Source: Ehrlichia canis str. Jake (GTDB taxonomy: Bacteria; Pseudomonadota; Alphaproteobacteria; Rickettsiales; Anaplasmataceae). From it: a stretch of DNA of 64,000 bases. This document shows, in pieces, positions 1-10,170 of the stretch. The stretch spans positions 1,240,001 through 1,304,000 of the forward strand of contig NC_007354.1 in assembly GCF_000012565.1 (NCBI RefSeq), read 5' to 3'. How positions within the stretch are numbered: position 1 is the stretch's first letter; every line of letters starts with the position of its first letter. A model generated the notes under the pieces. It saw only the letters and a list, made by a program, of their open reading frames with translations, did no database searches and was not told the DNA's origin. Both the position numbers and the translations under genes were made by a program.

Positions 1-87
1 ATAAAAATATTCAATGATAGCTTACCATATTATTTATTTATTAATAAATGTTGAGCATAATATTAATATTCAACTTTAAAGAGAAAA

Positions 88-1005
88 GTGGTGATACAAA
101 ATATTCTTATTGGTGATAATAGTAATATAACAATATTTTTCACCGAAAAAAATGAAATAGAAAATTTTACTAAAATATTTACTGTACTAGATAAAAATAA
201 AGCCGCTAAAACCTTATTCAACAATGAAGTGAACATACAATATCAAGATATGTCAGCTACATTAACTTCTTCTACACATTTTGAGTTTAGTGACCTAAAT
301 AAGATAATAACACACATGCTACAACATAACTTTACAATCAGTACAAACATTATAGCTCAATCTTTAGAACAAGGATGTAATATTTTAAAAACCAGCAACT
401 TAGTTATTTGTAGATTTAACAATCAGCCATTATACTGTATCAATGTGAGTATTAGAAATAATACAATAATACTACATCCAATATCTACACAATATTCTGA
501 TTTATCTTCGGAAGATAACAAAAAATTAATTAATGCACTTCAAACACATACAAATACCAATGATATAACTACAGACAATAAACAACATGCTATTTTAATA
601 TCAATTAATACTGTAATATACGAAGTATTACAATCACTTGTAAACATATTGATAAAAGTACAAATCATAGAAGAAAATGATAAAGAAAAGACATTACAGC
701 AATTGACTAAACTTGCTTTTCATGATTTCACATCTAATGAGCTACAAATAGTAAAGAATATAGCACAATACCCTACTGATCATCCTTTAAGCAAATACAA
801 GAACATAGCTAAAAATGTAGAAAACATCTTTTCACATCTAGCAAGTACCCAATCACTTGATTCAAGCTCTGCTAAATTACTACAAGATGCAATTAATAAT
901 ACAGGTGAATTTTCTACAGCACCACATATTATAATGCGTAGTTTTAACAAACTAAACAAAAACTTTCATGATCAAATACAAAACATAATTAATCAATCAG
1001 AATAG
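88..1005 (+). CDS. Hypothetical Ehrlichia protein, 305 aa
   Basis: Not recognised. The start is a GTG (a second GTG follows directly) behind a purine-rich GAGAAAA, with no in-frame ATG nearby. The protein is soluble-looking, rich in Asn, Ile, Thr and Lys, with no signal peptide or membrane segment. The C-terminal third (about residues 200-305) looks helical and ends in an Asn/Gln-rich tail. A decayed copy of its last about 38 codons lies 225 bp downstream, so the 3' end has been duplicated in tandem. The reading frame is long and intact, so it is probably a real gene of unknown function. Confidence 0.7.
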   Translation: MVIQNILIGDNSNITIFFTEKNEIENFTKIFTVLDKNKAAKTLFNNEVNIQYQDMSATLTSSTHFEFSDLNKIITHMLQHNFTISTNIIAQSLEQGCNILKTSNLVICRFNNQPLYCINVSIRNNTIILHPISTQYSDLSSEDNKKLINALQTHTNTNDITTDNKQHAILISINTVIYEVLQSLVNILIKVQIIEENDKEKTLQQLTKLAFHDFTSNELQIVKNIAQYPTDHPLSKYKNIAKNVENIFSHLASTQSLDSSSAKLLQDAINNTGEFSTAPHIIMRSFNKLNKNFHDQIQNIINQSE

Positions 1006-1100
1006 CTGTACACTACACACATTATTACAAATTATCATTTATAATATAAAATTCAACTGATCAAGAACTAGAAACTCTTCCTTAGCTTGTATACTATCCA

Positions 1101-1217
1101 ATTGTTACAAAATACAATTAATAATTCAGGAACATTTTTTACAGTAACGCACACTGTAATTTGTAGTTTTATAAATTAAATAAAAATTTTTATAATAAAA
1201 TACAGAAAGTAATTACA
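1101..1217 (+). pseudogene. Decayed tandem copy of the 3' end of the preceding gene
   Basis: Bases 1101-1217 line up without gaps with 876-992 of the preceding gene at a constant offset of 225 bp. Shared stretches include ACAATTAATAAT and GTAGTTTTA. The copy has no open start, acquires a TAA within the conserved stretch and is clearly diverging. It is a partial tandem duplication now degenerating as non-coding DNA. Nothing else is seen in the rest of the 1006-1339 gap. Confidence 0.75.
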
Positions 1218-1339
1218 TGATTACACTTATATTTTTCAATGATTACTTATAAACAATCAAAAAATCAGAAATTTCAATACTAATAAATCACAATTTATTA
1301 CTTTTATAAAATTTACACAAGTTTCACCTTTACTTGGAT

Positions 1340-2923
1340 TTAAAGATTTAAATCTTGAGAGTTACTTCTATCAATGGATTGTAAGTCACCAATACTAGTA
1401 TTTGGACAATTATCATTTTCTTGCGTACCACTATATATTTCATCTTGTCGATTACCAACAGTTTGATCTTGCACCGTACCAAACACTCCTGCATTATATG
1501 CATTAAAAAGAGCCAGACTCAAGTCATCAATTATTTGGTAACCACATCCCCCCTCAAGTTTAACAGTTTTAACCTCATCAATTCCATCAATATCACGCTT
1601 CATAGACAAATAAGCTGTGGTACTAATACCACCCAGCTTTAAAGCTAAATCTCTATCTTGCTTATAATACTGATTACACGCTAAAGCAACACTTAACACA
1701 GCACCAGTAATAATAACCATTAAACCAGACATTATAGGTCCATAGCCAAATGTAATGTCATTATACAATAAAAATGCATGTACCATTAACATAAACCCTG
1801 CAAACACTAAGCAAAAAGTAGCACAAACCTTTGACATTGTGGTTTTCAGTGAAAGTAAGTACAAACCTTCCACAAAAATTACAAAATACGATAATATAGA
1901 ACAGTACAAGGCTATCTTCTCAGCTCTAACTAGATGACATGTCAATGCTATAATCTGTGAAAAACATACAAATGCTAATACTGAAAAAGTTGTAATCCTT
2001 AATAATAGTTGTTTCTTAGAAAGTTCCTTATTATGTGCTACGAGAAGCAAATTATGTTTCCCACTCACATGTTTTCCTAAATCAGTAGGTTGTATCTCAT
2101 CCCCTTCACCTTTAACAACAAATCCTTTTGCCATTGCTGTTTCCATGATGTTATCGGTTATCATCTTGCGTCTTTCTTCATCAGAATTATTCACAATAAC
2201 ATCATAAAGACTATCTGATGTTTTCATATACACACGATACTGCCACGGAAGCAAGTTCATACTATATGCTGCTTCCCTAATATCAATATTTCCAATATAA
2301 GATAATAAAAGTAGTGGAGGAATCAAAGGAATGCTAAGAGAAAGTACTGTAAAAATACATCTAATCACCTTTTCTTGAGTTGTCAGTAAAGACCACTTTT
2401 CAGAATATGATATTGCATCATATATTCTTTGCTTCAATGGTTTACTATCTGGATCATATAGAACAGTTCTAATACTGTCTTTAGCACCATCATCAAAACT
2501 ACTACGAAAGTTTTTTCTACTTTCTAAAATAATATTACGTACATCACGTGTAGTATGTCTAACAACAGAAGAAACAATCAAAACATGCTTATCTCCATAC
2601 TTGCGATTCTTATCATAAATACATACACCTTCATGCTCTGTAACTTTATAATCTGCATTTACTACTGGTATAAACCCTAACGAAATTATAAAATCTATAA
2701 CCTTTTTTATATCATTCTTATTATTAGAATGATGTACAAACACCCTACTTAGGAACTGTTCCCGTATACCCTCTTTTGCAGAATCAATTATATAAGTTGC
2801 TGGTGTAACATTACTTACCAAATCACCTAAATGTAAAACACCTCTATTCCGTATATAAAAAACAGTACTTCTTATATCACGTATAAATTTGCTATATGTA
2901 TCATAATCATTATTATTCGGCAT
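1340..2923 (-). CDS. Putative five-TM membrane protein, unknown function
   Basis: Not recognised. The protein is 527 aa if the ATG at 2923 is used; a GTG two codons upstream is the alternative. Residues about 1-185 are polar and basic. Hydrophobic segments lie near 190-213, 309-334, 338-361, 366-389 and 396-418, so one isolated TM is followed by a cluster of four. A polar loop of about 95 residues separates them. The C-terminal about 110 residues are polar and acidic and rich in Asp, Asn, Gln and Ser, probably exposed in the cytoplasm or at the surface. No enzymatic motif is visible. It is a likely inner-membrane protein specific to Ehrlichia or Anaplasmataceae. It stands alone, with non-coding DNA on both sides. 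Confidence 0.75.
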   Translation of the reverse strand: MPNNNDYDTYSKFIRDIRSTVFYIRNRGVLHLGDLVSNVTPATYIIDSAKEGIREQFLSRVFVHHSNNKNDIKKVIDFIISLGFIPVVNADYKVTEHEGVCIYDKNRKYGDKHVLIVSSVVRHTTRDVRNIILESRKNFRSSFDDGAKDSIRTVLYDPDSKPLKQRIYDAISYSEKWSLLTTQEKVIRCIFTVLSLSIPLIPPLLLLSYIGNIDIREAAYSMNLLPWQYRVYMKTSDSLYDVIVNNSDEERRKMITDNIMETAMAKGFVVKGEGDEIQPTDLGKHVSGKHNLLLVAHNKELSKKQLLLRITTFSVLAFVCFSQIIALTCHLVRAEKIALYCSILSYFVIFVEGLYLLSLKTTMSKVCATFCLVFAGFMLMVHAFLLYNDITFGYGPIMSGLMVIITGAVLSVALACNQYYKQDRDLALKLGGISTTAYLSMKRDIDGIDEVKTVKLEGGCGYQIIDDLSLALFNAYNAGVFGTVQDQTVGNRQDEIYSGTQENDNCPNTSIGDLQSIDRSNSQDLNL

Positions 2924-3185
2924 AAACACTAAAAGAACTACTACCTACTATAAGAATACGACATAATTCCTGACAACACATTAATTATTTAAGTGTAAAA
3001 GTAAACATTAACACTAAGTAATGCAGAAGTTTTCTTACAAAACACACATAATCATCCGTATTTTTTTACACTACAACTATACAAACAGGGATTAAGAAAC
3101 AGTTATAAAAGAACACTAAAACACGTTTACAACAGTCTTAGGACAAACAAACACTGTGCTGAAGTATTACAATCATTATAAACTC

Positions 3186-3717
3186 AGCTAGTGATTTAAG
3201 AAGATTTCAACAAGTACTATACATAAATTTAACAGAAACATAAAGTAAACTAACCTTCATACTTTCTGGAAATGTTACAAAACCCAGAATTATAACACCT
3301 ACTTTAGCTAAAAAAGATTTCAGAAAGTCATAATATATAAACTTAATAAAAATATATACTAAAATAACTTCCTTACTTTTGAAATGTTATAAAACATCTT
3401 TCAGTCTATTAGTACCTCAACAAGACCTTAACAAGATATAAATTCAACAGAAATTCTACAAAAATCCAAAATTATAACATCTATTTTAGCTAAAAAACCT
3501 CAAAAACATAATACCACACACTTAAAAAAATGCACAGTAAAACAGTCTCTATTCAAATGTTTAAAATATTTATCAGCTTATTAGTGACTTAATAAGATTT
3601 AAATAGACATCAGATACAAATTTAATAGAAATGTAAAGTAATATTACACTAACACTTCTAAAAAATTTTATAAATACAGAATTATAAAACCCATTTTTAG
3701 TTGCAAAACAGATTTTA
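3186..3717. repeat. Three diverged tandem repeat copies (about 180-210 bp period)
   Basis: Three copies start near 3186, 3405 and 3577. Each has a TTAGTGACTTAA-like head, an AAATTTAACAGAAA-like middle and a GAATTATAACACC-TTTTAGCTAAAAAA-like tail (tails near 3287, 3467 and 3679). They differ by many substitutions and indels. No coding capacity is seen. The repeats explain most of the 2924-3794 gap; the rest is featureless AT-rich DNA. Confidence 0.65.
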
Positions 3718-3794
3718 CTCAATAACAAAATATACAGTAATACCTACCCTATACTTGCGAAGTATTTAAACCAATATCACACAATATATATATA

Positions 3795-3956
3795 TTAATT
3801 ATGAGAATTAAAAGTAAAAACTTTACTACAATAAGGACAACTAACTTCCTCCCCCACCTTAACCGTTAAATATATTTTTGGGTGTTCAATATAATCTGAA
3901 TCATTTCCTTCACCATTACAATAAACTACTCTTACATTTTCCTCATCGCTAGACAT
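3795..3956 (-). CDS. zf-CHCC zinc-finger domain protein, 53 aa
   Basis: A short frame reads MSSDEENVRVVYCNGEGN at the N-terminus, then HPKIYLTV and CPYCSKVF before the stop. The arrangement C-x(n)-G..HP-[KR]-[IV]-Y-L followed by C-P-Y-C is the zf-CHCC signature, shared with the zinc-binding C-terminus of the mitochondrial complex I subunit NDUFS6. The start ATG at 3956 follows a GGAAG about 9 nt upstream. It sits 28 bp after the secD stop on the same strand, so co-transcription is plausible. Bacterial homologues are often small free-standing proteins, and a role with complex I is inferred from the family only. It is easy to miss because it is short. Confidence 0.85.
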   Translation of the reverse strand: MSSDEENVRVVYCNGEGNDSDYIEHPKIYLTVKVGEEVSCPYCSKVFTFNSHN

Positions 3957-3984
3957 AAACAGCACTTCCAATATTTTAAATAAA

Positions 3985-5511
3985 TTATATGTTCAACGTC
4001 TTCAAATTGAATAACTTAATATATAAATCTATTAACATCTTTGTTAAAGTAATTGCAGAAAACATAGAACATAAAATACCTATTGACAGTGTAATAGCAA
4101 AACCACTAATTGGTCCACTGCCTATTACAAACATTACCGCAGCAACAATTAATGTAGTAATATTAGAATCAAATATTGTTGACATAGCATTCTTAAAGCC
4201 AGATTCTACAGCCCACCTTAACTTCTTTGTAGAATTTAATTCTTCCCTGATACGCTCAAAAATTAACACATTAGCATCAACAGACATCCCTACAGTCAAA
4301 GTAATACCTGCAAGTCCAGGCAATGTAAGCGTAGCTTGAAGTAATGTAAGTACAGCAACAATAAAAATAATATTAAAAACTAATCCAACTACAGCTAAAA
4401 CACCAAACATACGATAAGAAAATATAATAAAAACAGAAACTGCTATAACTGATATTATCATTGCTAATCTGCCTTGCTTAATATATTCAGCACCCAAACT
4501 AGAACCTATTGTCTTTTCTTCTATTACTTTTAAAGGTACTGGTAAGGCACCAGATTTTAACAATATTGACAATTCTTTTGCAGTTTCAACAGTAAAATTA
4601 CCACTAATTTCACCACTCCCAGTCAAAATAGGCTCACGTATTATAGGAGCAGTAAGTACTACACCATCCAATACTATAGCAAATGGTTTGTTAAAATTTT
4701 CTTTTGTAATCTTAGCAAACTTTTTAGCTGCTTCATTATTTAATTTAAAATGCACAATCACATTACCAAGACTATTTATACCAGATGATACATCTATTAA
4801 AGAATCTCCACTAATTTCAACTTTTTTTAATATAGGATAAGTATTTCCACGATTATCCTTAAGTAAAACAGTAGTCAAAGAATTAATTGATGATAACTGC
4901 TTCACATCTTCTAGTAAGTGAAACGTTAGCTTTGCTGTTTTACCTAACAAAGTTTTAATTTGACTAGTATCATGCACTCCAGGAACTTGCAAAGATATTC
5001 TATCTTTACCGTGACTATTTATGATAATTTCCTTCGTGCCAGATTTGTCTAACCTACGCCTGATATTACTAATAGCATCAGATATAACATTTCTCAATAA
5101 TTCTGACTTATAACTATCATAAAAGGATATTTCAACACAACCTTCTCGCTCAGATATTCTAACGTTTTTATTGCCAAATAACTTTACCTTATCAAAACTC
5201 TTACCATCCTTTAGTGTCAATACTAGTTTATCTTGTTCTACATCAAACCTACTATATTCTATTTTTTTACTCAACAAGAATTCATTTAGCTCATCATACA
5301 GTGCATACATTCTTTCTTTTAAATATTCTTTAAAATCTGCTTCTAACAATAAATAAACACCACCTTGCAAATCTAAGCCTAGATTAACCTTTTGTTTAGA
5401 AAGTAAAAATTTACTATCAATGAAATTAGGCAATATTAAATATATAGCAAGTATACACAACAATGAAACAATTATAGGCTTAATTTGTAACTTAGAAAAC
5501 ATATCATCCAC
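3985..5511 (-). CDS. secD: Protein translocase subunit SecD
   Basis: SecD helps drive preproteins across the inner membrane together with SecF and SecYEG, using the proton-motive force. The 508-aa product starts with a TM segment (about residues 12-29), then the LGLDLQGGVYLLLEAD motif diagnostic of SecD, a long periplasmic domain, and five C-terminal TM helices. GMSVDANVLIFERIREEL is the conserved D5/D6-type motif. It is shorter than E. coli SecD (about 615 aa), as is usual in alphaproteobacteria. No secF is adjacent. A weak AGGA lies about 13 nt before the ATG. The zf-CHCC gene follows it. Confidence 0.95.
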   Translation of the reverse strand: MDDMFSKLQIKPIIVSLLCILAIYLILPNFIDSKFLLSKQKVNLGLDLQGGVYLLLEADFKEYLKERMYALYDELNEFLLSKKIEYSRFDVEQDKLVLTLKDGKSFDKVKLFGNKNVRISEREGCVEISFYDSYKSELLRNVISDAISNIRRRLDKSGTKEIIINSHGKDRISLQVPGVHDTSQIKTLLGKTAKLTFHLLEDVKQLSSINSLTTVLLKDNRGNTYPILKKVEISGDSLIDVSSGINSLGNVIVHFKLNNEAAKKFAKITKENFNKPFAIVLDGVVLTAPIIREPILTGSGEISGNFTVETAKELSILLKSGALPVPLKVIEEKTIGSSLGAEYIKQGRLAMIISVIAVSVFIIFSYRMFGVLAVVGLVFNIIFIVAVLTLLQATLTLPGLAGITLTVGMSVDANVLIFERIREELNSTKKLRWAVESGFKNAMSTIFDSNITTLIVAAVMFVIGSGPISGFAITLSIGILCSMFSAITLTKMLIDLYIKLFNLKTLNI

Positions 5512-6328
5512 TAAACATATCCTGCAATTATATTACATTATTATAACAAACAAAATATTTTATATTTCTAACATAAATTATCTCTAAGATTACAGAACCA
5601 CATAAATGACAAACCAATAGAACAACAATTGCTCTATTTTTGTAAGATATATCAACTATAGCTTTCATTAATTAGCATCATTGAAACTAAAACCTGAGAT
5701 TTTATTTAACTATTGATATATTAAATTTTAGACTTACTGTATTACAGTGCGTAACAGAACAAACATCAAATGAAAATACATTAACAAAATTTAGCACTGT
5801 ATTAAACTAACATAATAGACTAACACTTTAAAAATTAATATCTATAAGGAAATATTATGCTAACATGTGATAATGAATTCACATTGTTGTTTAAAAATTT
5901 CATATAAAACACAAATAAATACCTAAGCTAAAAACATAACTCACCCAATAACTAATAATGCTATTACAACTAACGTATACGCAGTCTTAAAGAATGCTTA
6001 GTAAGGTGTTAGCTATTGTATTTACACTAGAATTATACCAAGAACTTTAGTAAATATTACTTGTGTCTAAACAATCTCAGTATCACTATTAATTTTATAG
6101 TCACATCTTCCTAATATACATTCAGTAAATTGATTATCTAGTATCTATTCCTAGTTAACTTAAAGTAATATCCAACATTGATTAGCCAAAAATACAATTT
6201 GGAAATTGTCACTATAAGTTTTATATTGCTGTCACATGCATTATTTTTTGAGATATATACTCAATGCAAATTACTAAATTTACCTTCCAACCCAAGTAAA
6301 ATTCAAAATTTAAGTAAACATCTATTAG
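5512..6328. other. Non-coding gap between secD and the ThiF/MoeB-like gene
   Basis: About 820 bp of AT-rich DNA lying upstream of secD and downstream of the ThiF/MoeB-like gene. I see no credible ORF, tRNA or strong repeat. The secD promoter must lie close to 5512, but no convincing -35/-10 pair stands out. Confidence 0.5.
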
Positions 6329-7111
6329 CTAAAAACATAATCTACTTTCATAATAATTGTAATCATAAGGATCAACTCTTACATTGTCACTACATGCTAT
6401 GCATACATCATTTTTTTGAAACTTATACTTAGAAAAATCATTAGATTGTAAATCTATTCTCTGCAACTTTCCTACTAAACTATCTTCAATTCCCAACAAA
6501 TATTTTATAACTTCTGAAGCTGCAATACTACCGACTACTCCTACAGTCGGTCCTAATATTCCAGCATTAGCACAATTTAAATGGGAACTCATATATTGAC
6601 ATTCAAAAAAGCATCTTAAACAAGGCTTACCACGAGGAAAAATTGTTAATATCTGCCCAGTAAATCCAATTGCTGCACTATGTACTAAAGGTTTACCAAT
6701 CAAAACAGCTGCATCATTAAGAAACAATTTTGTAGCTAGTCGATCTGTACAATCTACAATTATATCTATATCCTTAAAAATACTTTCAAAATTTTTAGGA
6801 GTAACAAAGCTATTTAGTATTTGAATATTAATATCAGAGTTAAGTGACCTTATAAACTCTTTAGCTTTTGCAACTTTACTTTGATTAATATCACTTTCTT
6901 TATAAATCACTTGCCTATTAAGATTGGACAACTGGACTGTATCATCATCACACAATACCATATGACCAATACCAGCAGCAGCTAGTAAAGGAATAACTAC
7001 ACTACCTAAACCACCACACCCCACTACCAGCACATGACTACTATTTAATTTTTTCTGACCTAATTTCCCTATCTCTGGAATAAGAATTTGTTTCTTATAA
7101 CGGTCAAACAC
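6329..7111 (-). CDS. ThiF/MoeB/HesA-family adenylyltransferase (E1-like)
   Basis: Members adenylate the C-terminal glycine of a ubiquitin-like sulfur carrier (ThiS, MoaD or relatives). The 260-aa protein has the nucleotide loop GCGGLGS near residue 32, the acidic DDD motif, NLNRQV, the CLRC and CIAC zinc cysteine pairs, and NCANAGILGPTVGVVGS, whose Cys aligns with the catalytic Cys of MoeB. It uses a GTG start only 3 nt after the pyrE stop with AGGA 8 nt upstream, so it is the last gene of a recA-pyrE-linked run. ThiF rather than MoeB is likelier, because I know of no molybdopterin use in Ehrlichia. That is inference. Confidence 0.88.
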   Translation of the reverse strand: MFDRYKKQILIPEIGKLGQKKLNSSHVLVVGCGGLGSVVIPLLAAAGIGHMVLCDDDTVQLSNLNRQVIYKESDINQSKVAKAKEFIRSLNSDINIQILNSFVTPKNFESIFKDIDIIVDCTDRLATKLFLNDAAVLIGKPLVHSAAIGFTGQILTIFPRGKPCLRCFFECQYMSSHLNCANAGILGPTVGVVGSIAASEVIKYLLGIEDSLVGKLQRIDLQSNDFSKYKFQKNDVCIACSDNVRVDPYDYNYYESRLCF

Positions 7112-7114
7112 TAA

Positions 7115-7711
7115 CTATTCCTGTAAATACCTACTTCCTGGAATCGAGACAGGTATTTGTCGCAAATATTCTGGAATGTCCTCATCAACATAACTTTTAA
7201 TATTCAACTCAATTAAACTAATTATAGGGAAAGGCAGTTTAATATCTCTACTACGTTTAACCAAAGCTGCACCTGCAACAACAGTACCGCCATTTTTCTT
7301 TACACAATTTACGACTTCCATAGAAGTTTTTCCAGTTGTAATGACATCTTCTACAATTAAAACCTTACTTCCTTTTTGAATCTCAAAACCACGACGTAAT
7401 ACAAAAGCACCATTGACACGCTCACAAAACATATTAATAATACTCAATTGTCTAGCAATTTCATAGCCAATAGTAATAGCACCAATTGCTGGAGCAACTA
7501 TCAAATCTATGTTTGGCAAAACTCTATCAATTTTTTTCGCAAGCAAAGCACAATACTTTACTGCAAGATTAGGATTCTCAAACACCCTGGCACACTGTAC
7601 GTATGTATCACTATGCAACCCAGAAGATAACACAAAGTGACCATTTATTATCACTCCCATTCTAGTAAATTCATCACATATAGCATCATTATTTAATAAA
7701 TCTACTTCCAT
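7115..7711 (-). CDS. pyrE: Orotate phosphoribosyltransferase PyrE
   Basis: PyrE converts orotate and PRPP to orotidine monophosphate in de novo pyrimidine synthesis. The 198-aa product has the PRPP-binding signature VLIVEDVITTGKTS at about residues 116-129 and the SSGLHSDTYVQCARVF substrate region. A strong AAGGAG lies 5 nt before the ATG. It is 26 bp after recA and 3 bp before the ThiF/MoeB-like gene, which suggests one transcript. Confidence 0.95.
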   Translation of the reverse strand: MEVDLLNNDAICDEFTRMGVIINGHFVLSSGLHSDTYVQCARVFENPNLAVKYCALLAKKIDRVLPNIDLIVAPAIGAITIGYEIARQLSIINMFCERVNGAFVLRRGFEIQKGSKVLIVEDVITTGKTSMEVVNCVKKNGGTVVAGAALVKRSRDIKLPFPIISLIELNIKSYVDEDIPEYLRQIPVSIPGSRYLQE

Positions 7712-7737
7712 ACCACTCCTTAAAAAATTGTTTTTCC

Positions 7738-8811
7738 TTAAAAAATTGCTTCTTCTACCTCATGAAGATTATCACTACCTTCTGTATTAAAACAAGTCAC
7801 ATCACTATCACTTGCTAACATATTTCTTATTTTTTGTTCTATTTCATCTGCAGTAGTATAATTTGTCTTAAGATAAGATTTTGCATTTTCTTTACCCTGA
7901 CCTAGACGTATGCCATTATATGAGTAATATGCACCAGCTTTCTCAATAATATTAAGCTTTACACCCATATCTATAATTTCACCAACTTTTGAGATGCCTT
8001 CATTATACATTATATCAAAGTCCACCTGCTTAAAAGGAGGAGCTACCTTATTTTTAACAACCTTTACCTTAGTTTGATTGCCAATAATTAAGTCTTTATC
8101 TTTAATTGCACTTACTTTGCGTATATCCAATCTTACAGAACTATAAAATTTCAACGCATTTCCACCAGTAGTAGTTTCAGGATTTCCATAAACTACACCT
8201 ATTTTCATACGTATCTGATTAATAAAAATAAGCACACAATTTGCTTTTGATACAATAGAAGTTAATTTCCTTAAAGCATGACTTAACAATCTCGCTTGTA
8301 AGCCCATATGCTGATCACCCATATCACCTTCTATTTCTGCCCTAGGGGTTAATGCAGCAACAGAATCTACTACTATCACATCAATAGCACCTGAACACAC
8401 TAAATATTCAACTATATGGAGTGCTTGTTCACCAGTATCAGGTTGAGAAACAATCAAATCACCAGTATTTACACCTAATTTACGTGCATACATTATGTCC
8501 AAAGCATGTTCAGCATCAATAAATGCACAATTTCCGCCTTTTTTTTGTGATTCAGCAATTACATGTAAAGCAAGAGTTGTTTTACCAGAGCTTTCAGGTC
8601 CAAAAATCTCAACAATTCTGCCTTTAGGAAATCCACCAATACCTAAAGCCGTATCAAGTGCAATTGAACCTGTAGAAATACTATCTATTTTTTCAATAGC
8701 ACCCTGCTTTAACTTCATTATTGCACCACGACCAAAAGCTTTTTCAATTTGACTAATTGCATTATCCAATGCTTTCTGTCTTTCTTGGTTCAAATTTTTA
8801 CTATCAGACAT
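7738..8811 (-). CDS. recA: Recombinase RecA
   Basis: RecA is the strand-exchange ATPase of homologous recombination. The 357-aa product carries Walker [10 protein letters not shown] near residues 70-78, the [20 protein letters not shown] Walker B and L1 region, the [13 protein letters not shown] segment, and the L2 region following [21 protein letters not shown]. The length is normal for the family. No LexA-type operator is evident upstream. In this genome RecA is the obvious candidate to drive recombination among the omp paralogues downstream; that link is inference. Confidence 0.97.
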   Translation of the reverse strand: MSDSKNLNQERQKALDNAISQIEKAFGRGAIMKLKQGAIEKIDSISTGSIALDTALGIGGFPKGRIVEIFGPESSGKTTLALHVIAESQKKGGNCAFIDAEHALDIMYARKLGVNTGDLIVSQPDTGEQALHIVEYLVCSGAIDVIVVDSVAALTPRAEIEGDMGDQHMGLQARLLSHALRKLTSIVSKANCVLIFINQIRMKIGVVYGNPETTTGGNALKFYSSVRLDIRKVSAIKDKDLIIGNQTKVKVVKNKVAPPFKQVDFDIMYNEGISKVGEIIDMGVKLNIIEKAGAYYSYNGIRLGQGKENAKSYLKTNYTTADEIEQKIRNMLASDSDVTCFNTEGSDNLHEVEEAIF

Positions 8812-9399
8812 AATTAAATTTTATAAGATTTAAGAAAAGCTAAACATTCTTAATATTAATTGTCAAGCTCTAAATCATGACACTATTTATTCCAAAAATA
8901 TGACAAAATAAAGTATTAGCAAAGAACCTCAATATTTCAAAAAAATACTGAAATAGTACTCAAATTTATCAACAACATACATTATAGCTTTTTTTTTATT
9001 ATGTTAGTAATTGCTAAATAATGCCTTTGTCACTAATGCTATAATAAAATCGGAAGCGCATATTTACTAATATTTGTCAACTGACACGTGAAGAATATTA
9101 AAATATTAGTACAACTTACATTGTTGTCATTTATAGTCTATGTTGTTGTGACAGAGCACATAGAGAATGAGTAGGTGAAAAAATATAATTCAACAAGCAA
9201 CAGAGGTAAGTGTAGGGTTTATACCTTAATTTCTACTACTTATATTAATCCAACATTGAATAACCATAACCTATGTCCAAAATATCAGATTAGATAACTA
9301 TTTTACTATACTGACTTTGAATATATAAATTAATACTTCTTTTGAAATGTAATAAACACACAATTAAGTTACAAAGCAATTTGCATCACAATATGAAGA
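8812..9399. other. Non-coding gap upstream of recA
   Basis: About 590 bp of AT-rich DNA with a run of nine T near 8990 and somewhat less AT-rich patches around 9050-9100 and 9120-9230. No ORF of note and no tRNA fold was found. A small RNA in 9120-9230 cannot be excluded by eye, but nothing positive supports one. Confidence 0.4.
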
Positions 9400-10095
9400 C
9401 TAAAATTTATCATACAAATTTAGAAAATTCACTATATCATCTGACGTTTTTTCCCACAGATCAAAACTACCTGCAACATAATGCTGAACATATACAGACT
9501 TACCCGTATATTCATAAATAAATTTCACAATATCATCAACATTAGTATCACCTTCATTTTTAATAGTAAGCACTACTTTTACACTCATACCAGACAATAC
9601 ACGTAGTGCTGTCAATGTATGACTTATACTACCTAAATAAGATCCAATAACCAAAATTACTTTGACATTTAAATCACATATCAAATCTAAACAAGTTCTG
9701 TCATCTGTAATAGGTGACATAACTCCACCAACTCCTTCTATGAATAAATTATCATAAGACTGACTAATGCACTGATAACAAAATTCTAAAATTTCACTAT
9801 AGTTCAACTCAATATTTTCTAACCTAGCAGCTATATTAGGAGCATGAGGATAACATAATCTCCAAGGTGAAATTCTTGCGATATTACTACTATTACACTC
9901 AATATTTAAACTACACAGTATTTTATATGTATCATTATTCAAAATATCAGTATCATTCCATCCACTAATAACAGGCTTTATTGCTTGTACTATTTTACCA
10001 CGCTTAATAAAATGCCAACACAACGCTGTTGTAACAAAAGTTTTTCCTACATCAGTACCAGAAGATGTAATAAAATAAGCTGACATTTCATACAT
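9400..10095 (-). CDS. bioD: Dethiobiotin synthetase BioD
   Basis: BioD closes the ureido ring of dethiobiotin from diaminopelargonic acid, CO2 and ATP, the penultimate biotin step. Evidence is the P-loop TSSGTDVGKT near the N-terminus, AIKPVISGW, and IEGVGGVMSP (the E-G-x-G-G motif). Ehrlichia species are known to make biotin. The start is uncertain: TTG at 10098, ATG at 10095 or ATG at 10086. The last gives MSAYFITSSG, closest to family length, but none has a clear Shine-Dalgarno. It is divergent from ftsY across about 75 bp. Confidence 0.92.
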   Translation of the reverse strand: MYEMSAYFITSSGTDVGKTFVTTALCWHFIKRGKIVQAIKPVISGWNDTDILNNDTYKILCSLNIECNSSNIARISPWRLCYPHAPNIAARLENIELNYSEILEFCYQCISQSYDNLFIEGVGGVMSPITDDRTCLDLICDLNVKVILVIGSYLGSISHTLTALRVLSGMSVKVVLTIKNEGDTNVDDIVKFIYEYTGKSVYVQHYVAGSFDLWEKTSDDIVNFLNLYDKF

Positions 10096-10170
10096 CAAAC
10101 AATATAATTCACTTAGTGTATATTATATAAACACAATCCACAACTTTTTAGAAATAAGGACAATTTGATT

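Noticed and set aside
6178-6432. 84-codon plus-strand frame at the 3' side of the ThiF/MoeB-like gene
   Set aside because: Runs antisense into the ThiF/MoeB-like coding region and has no start context; a chance frame.
9061-9240. Possible structured RNA upstream of recA, including a CGGAAGC phrase near 9050 that recalls the SRP RNA loop
   Set aside because: The flanking SRP core bases are absent and no fold or tRNA-like arms could be drawn.
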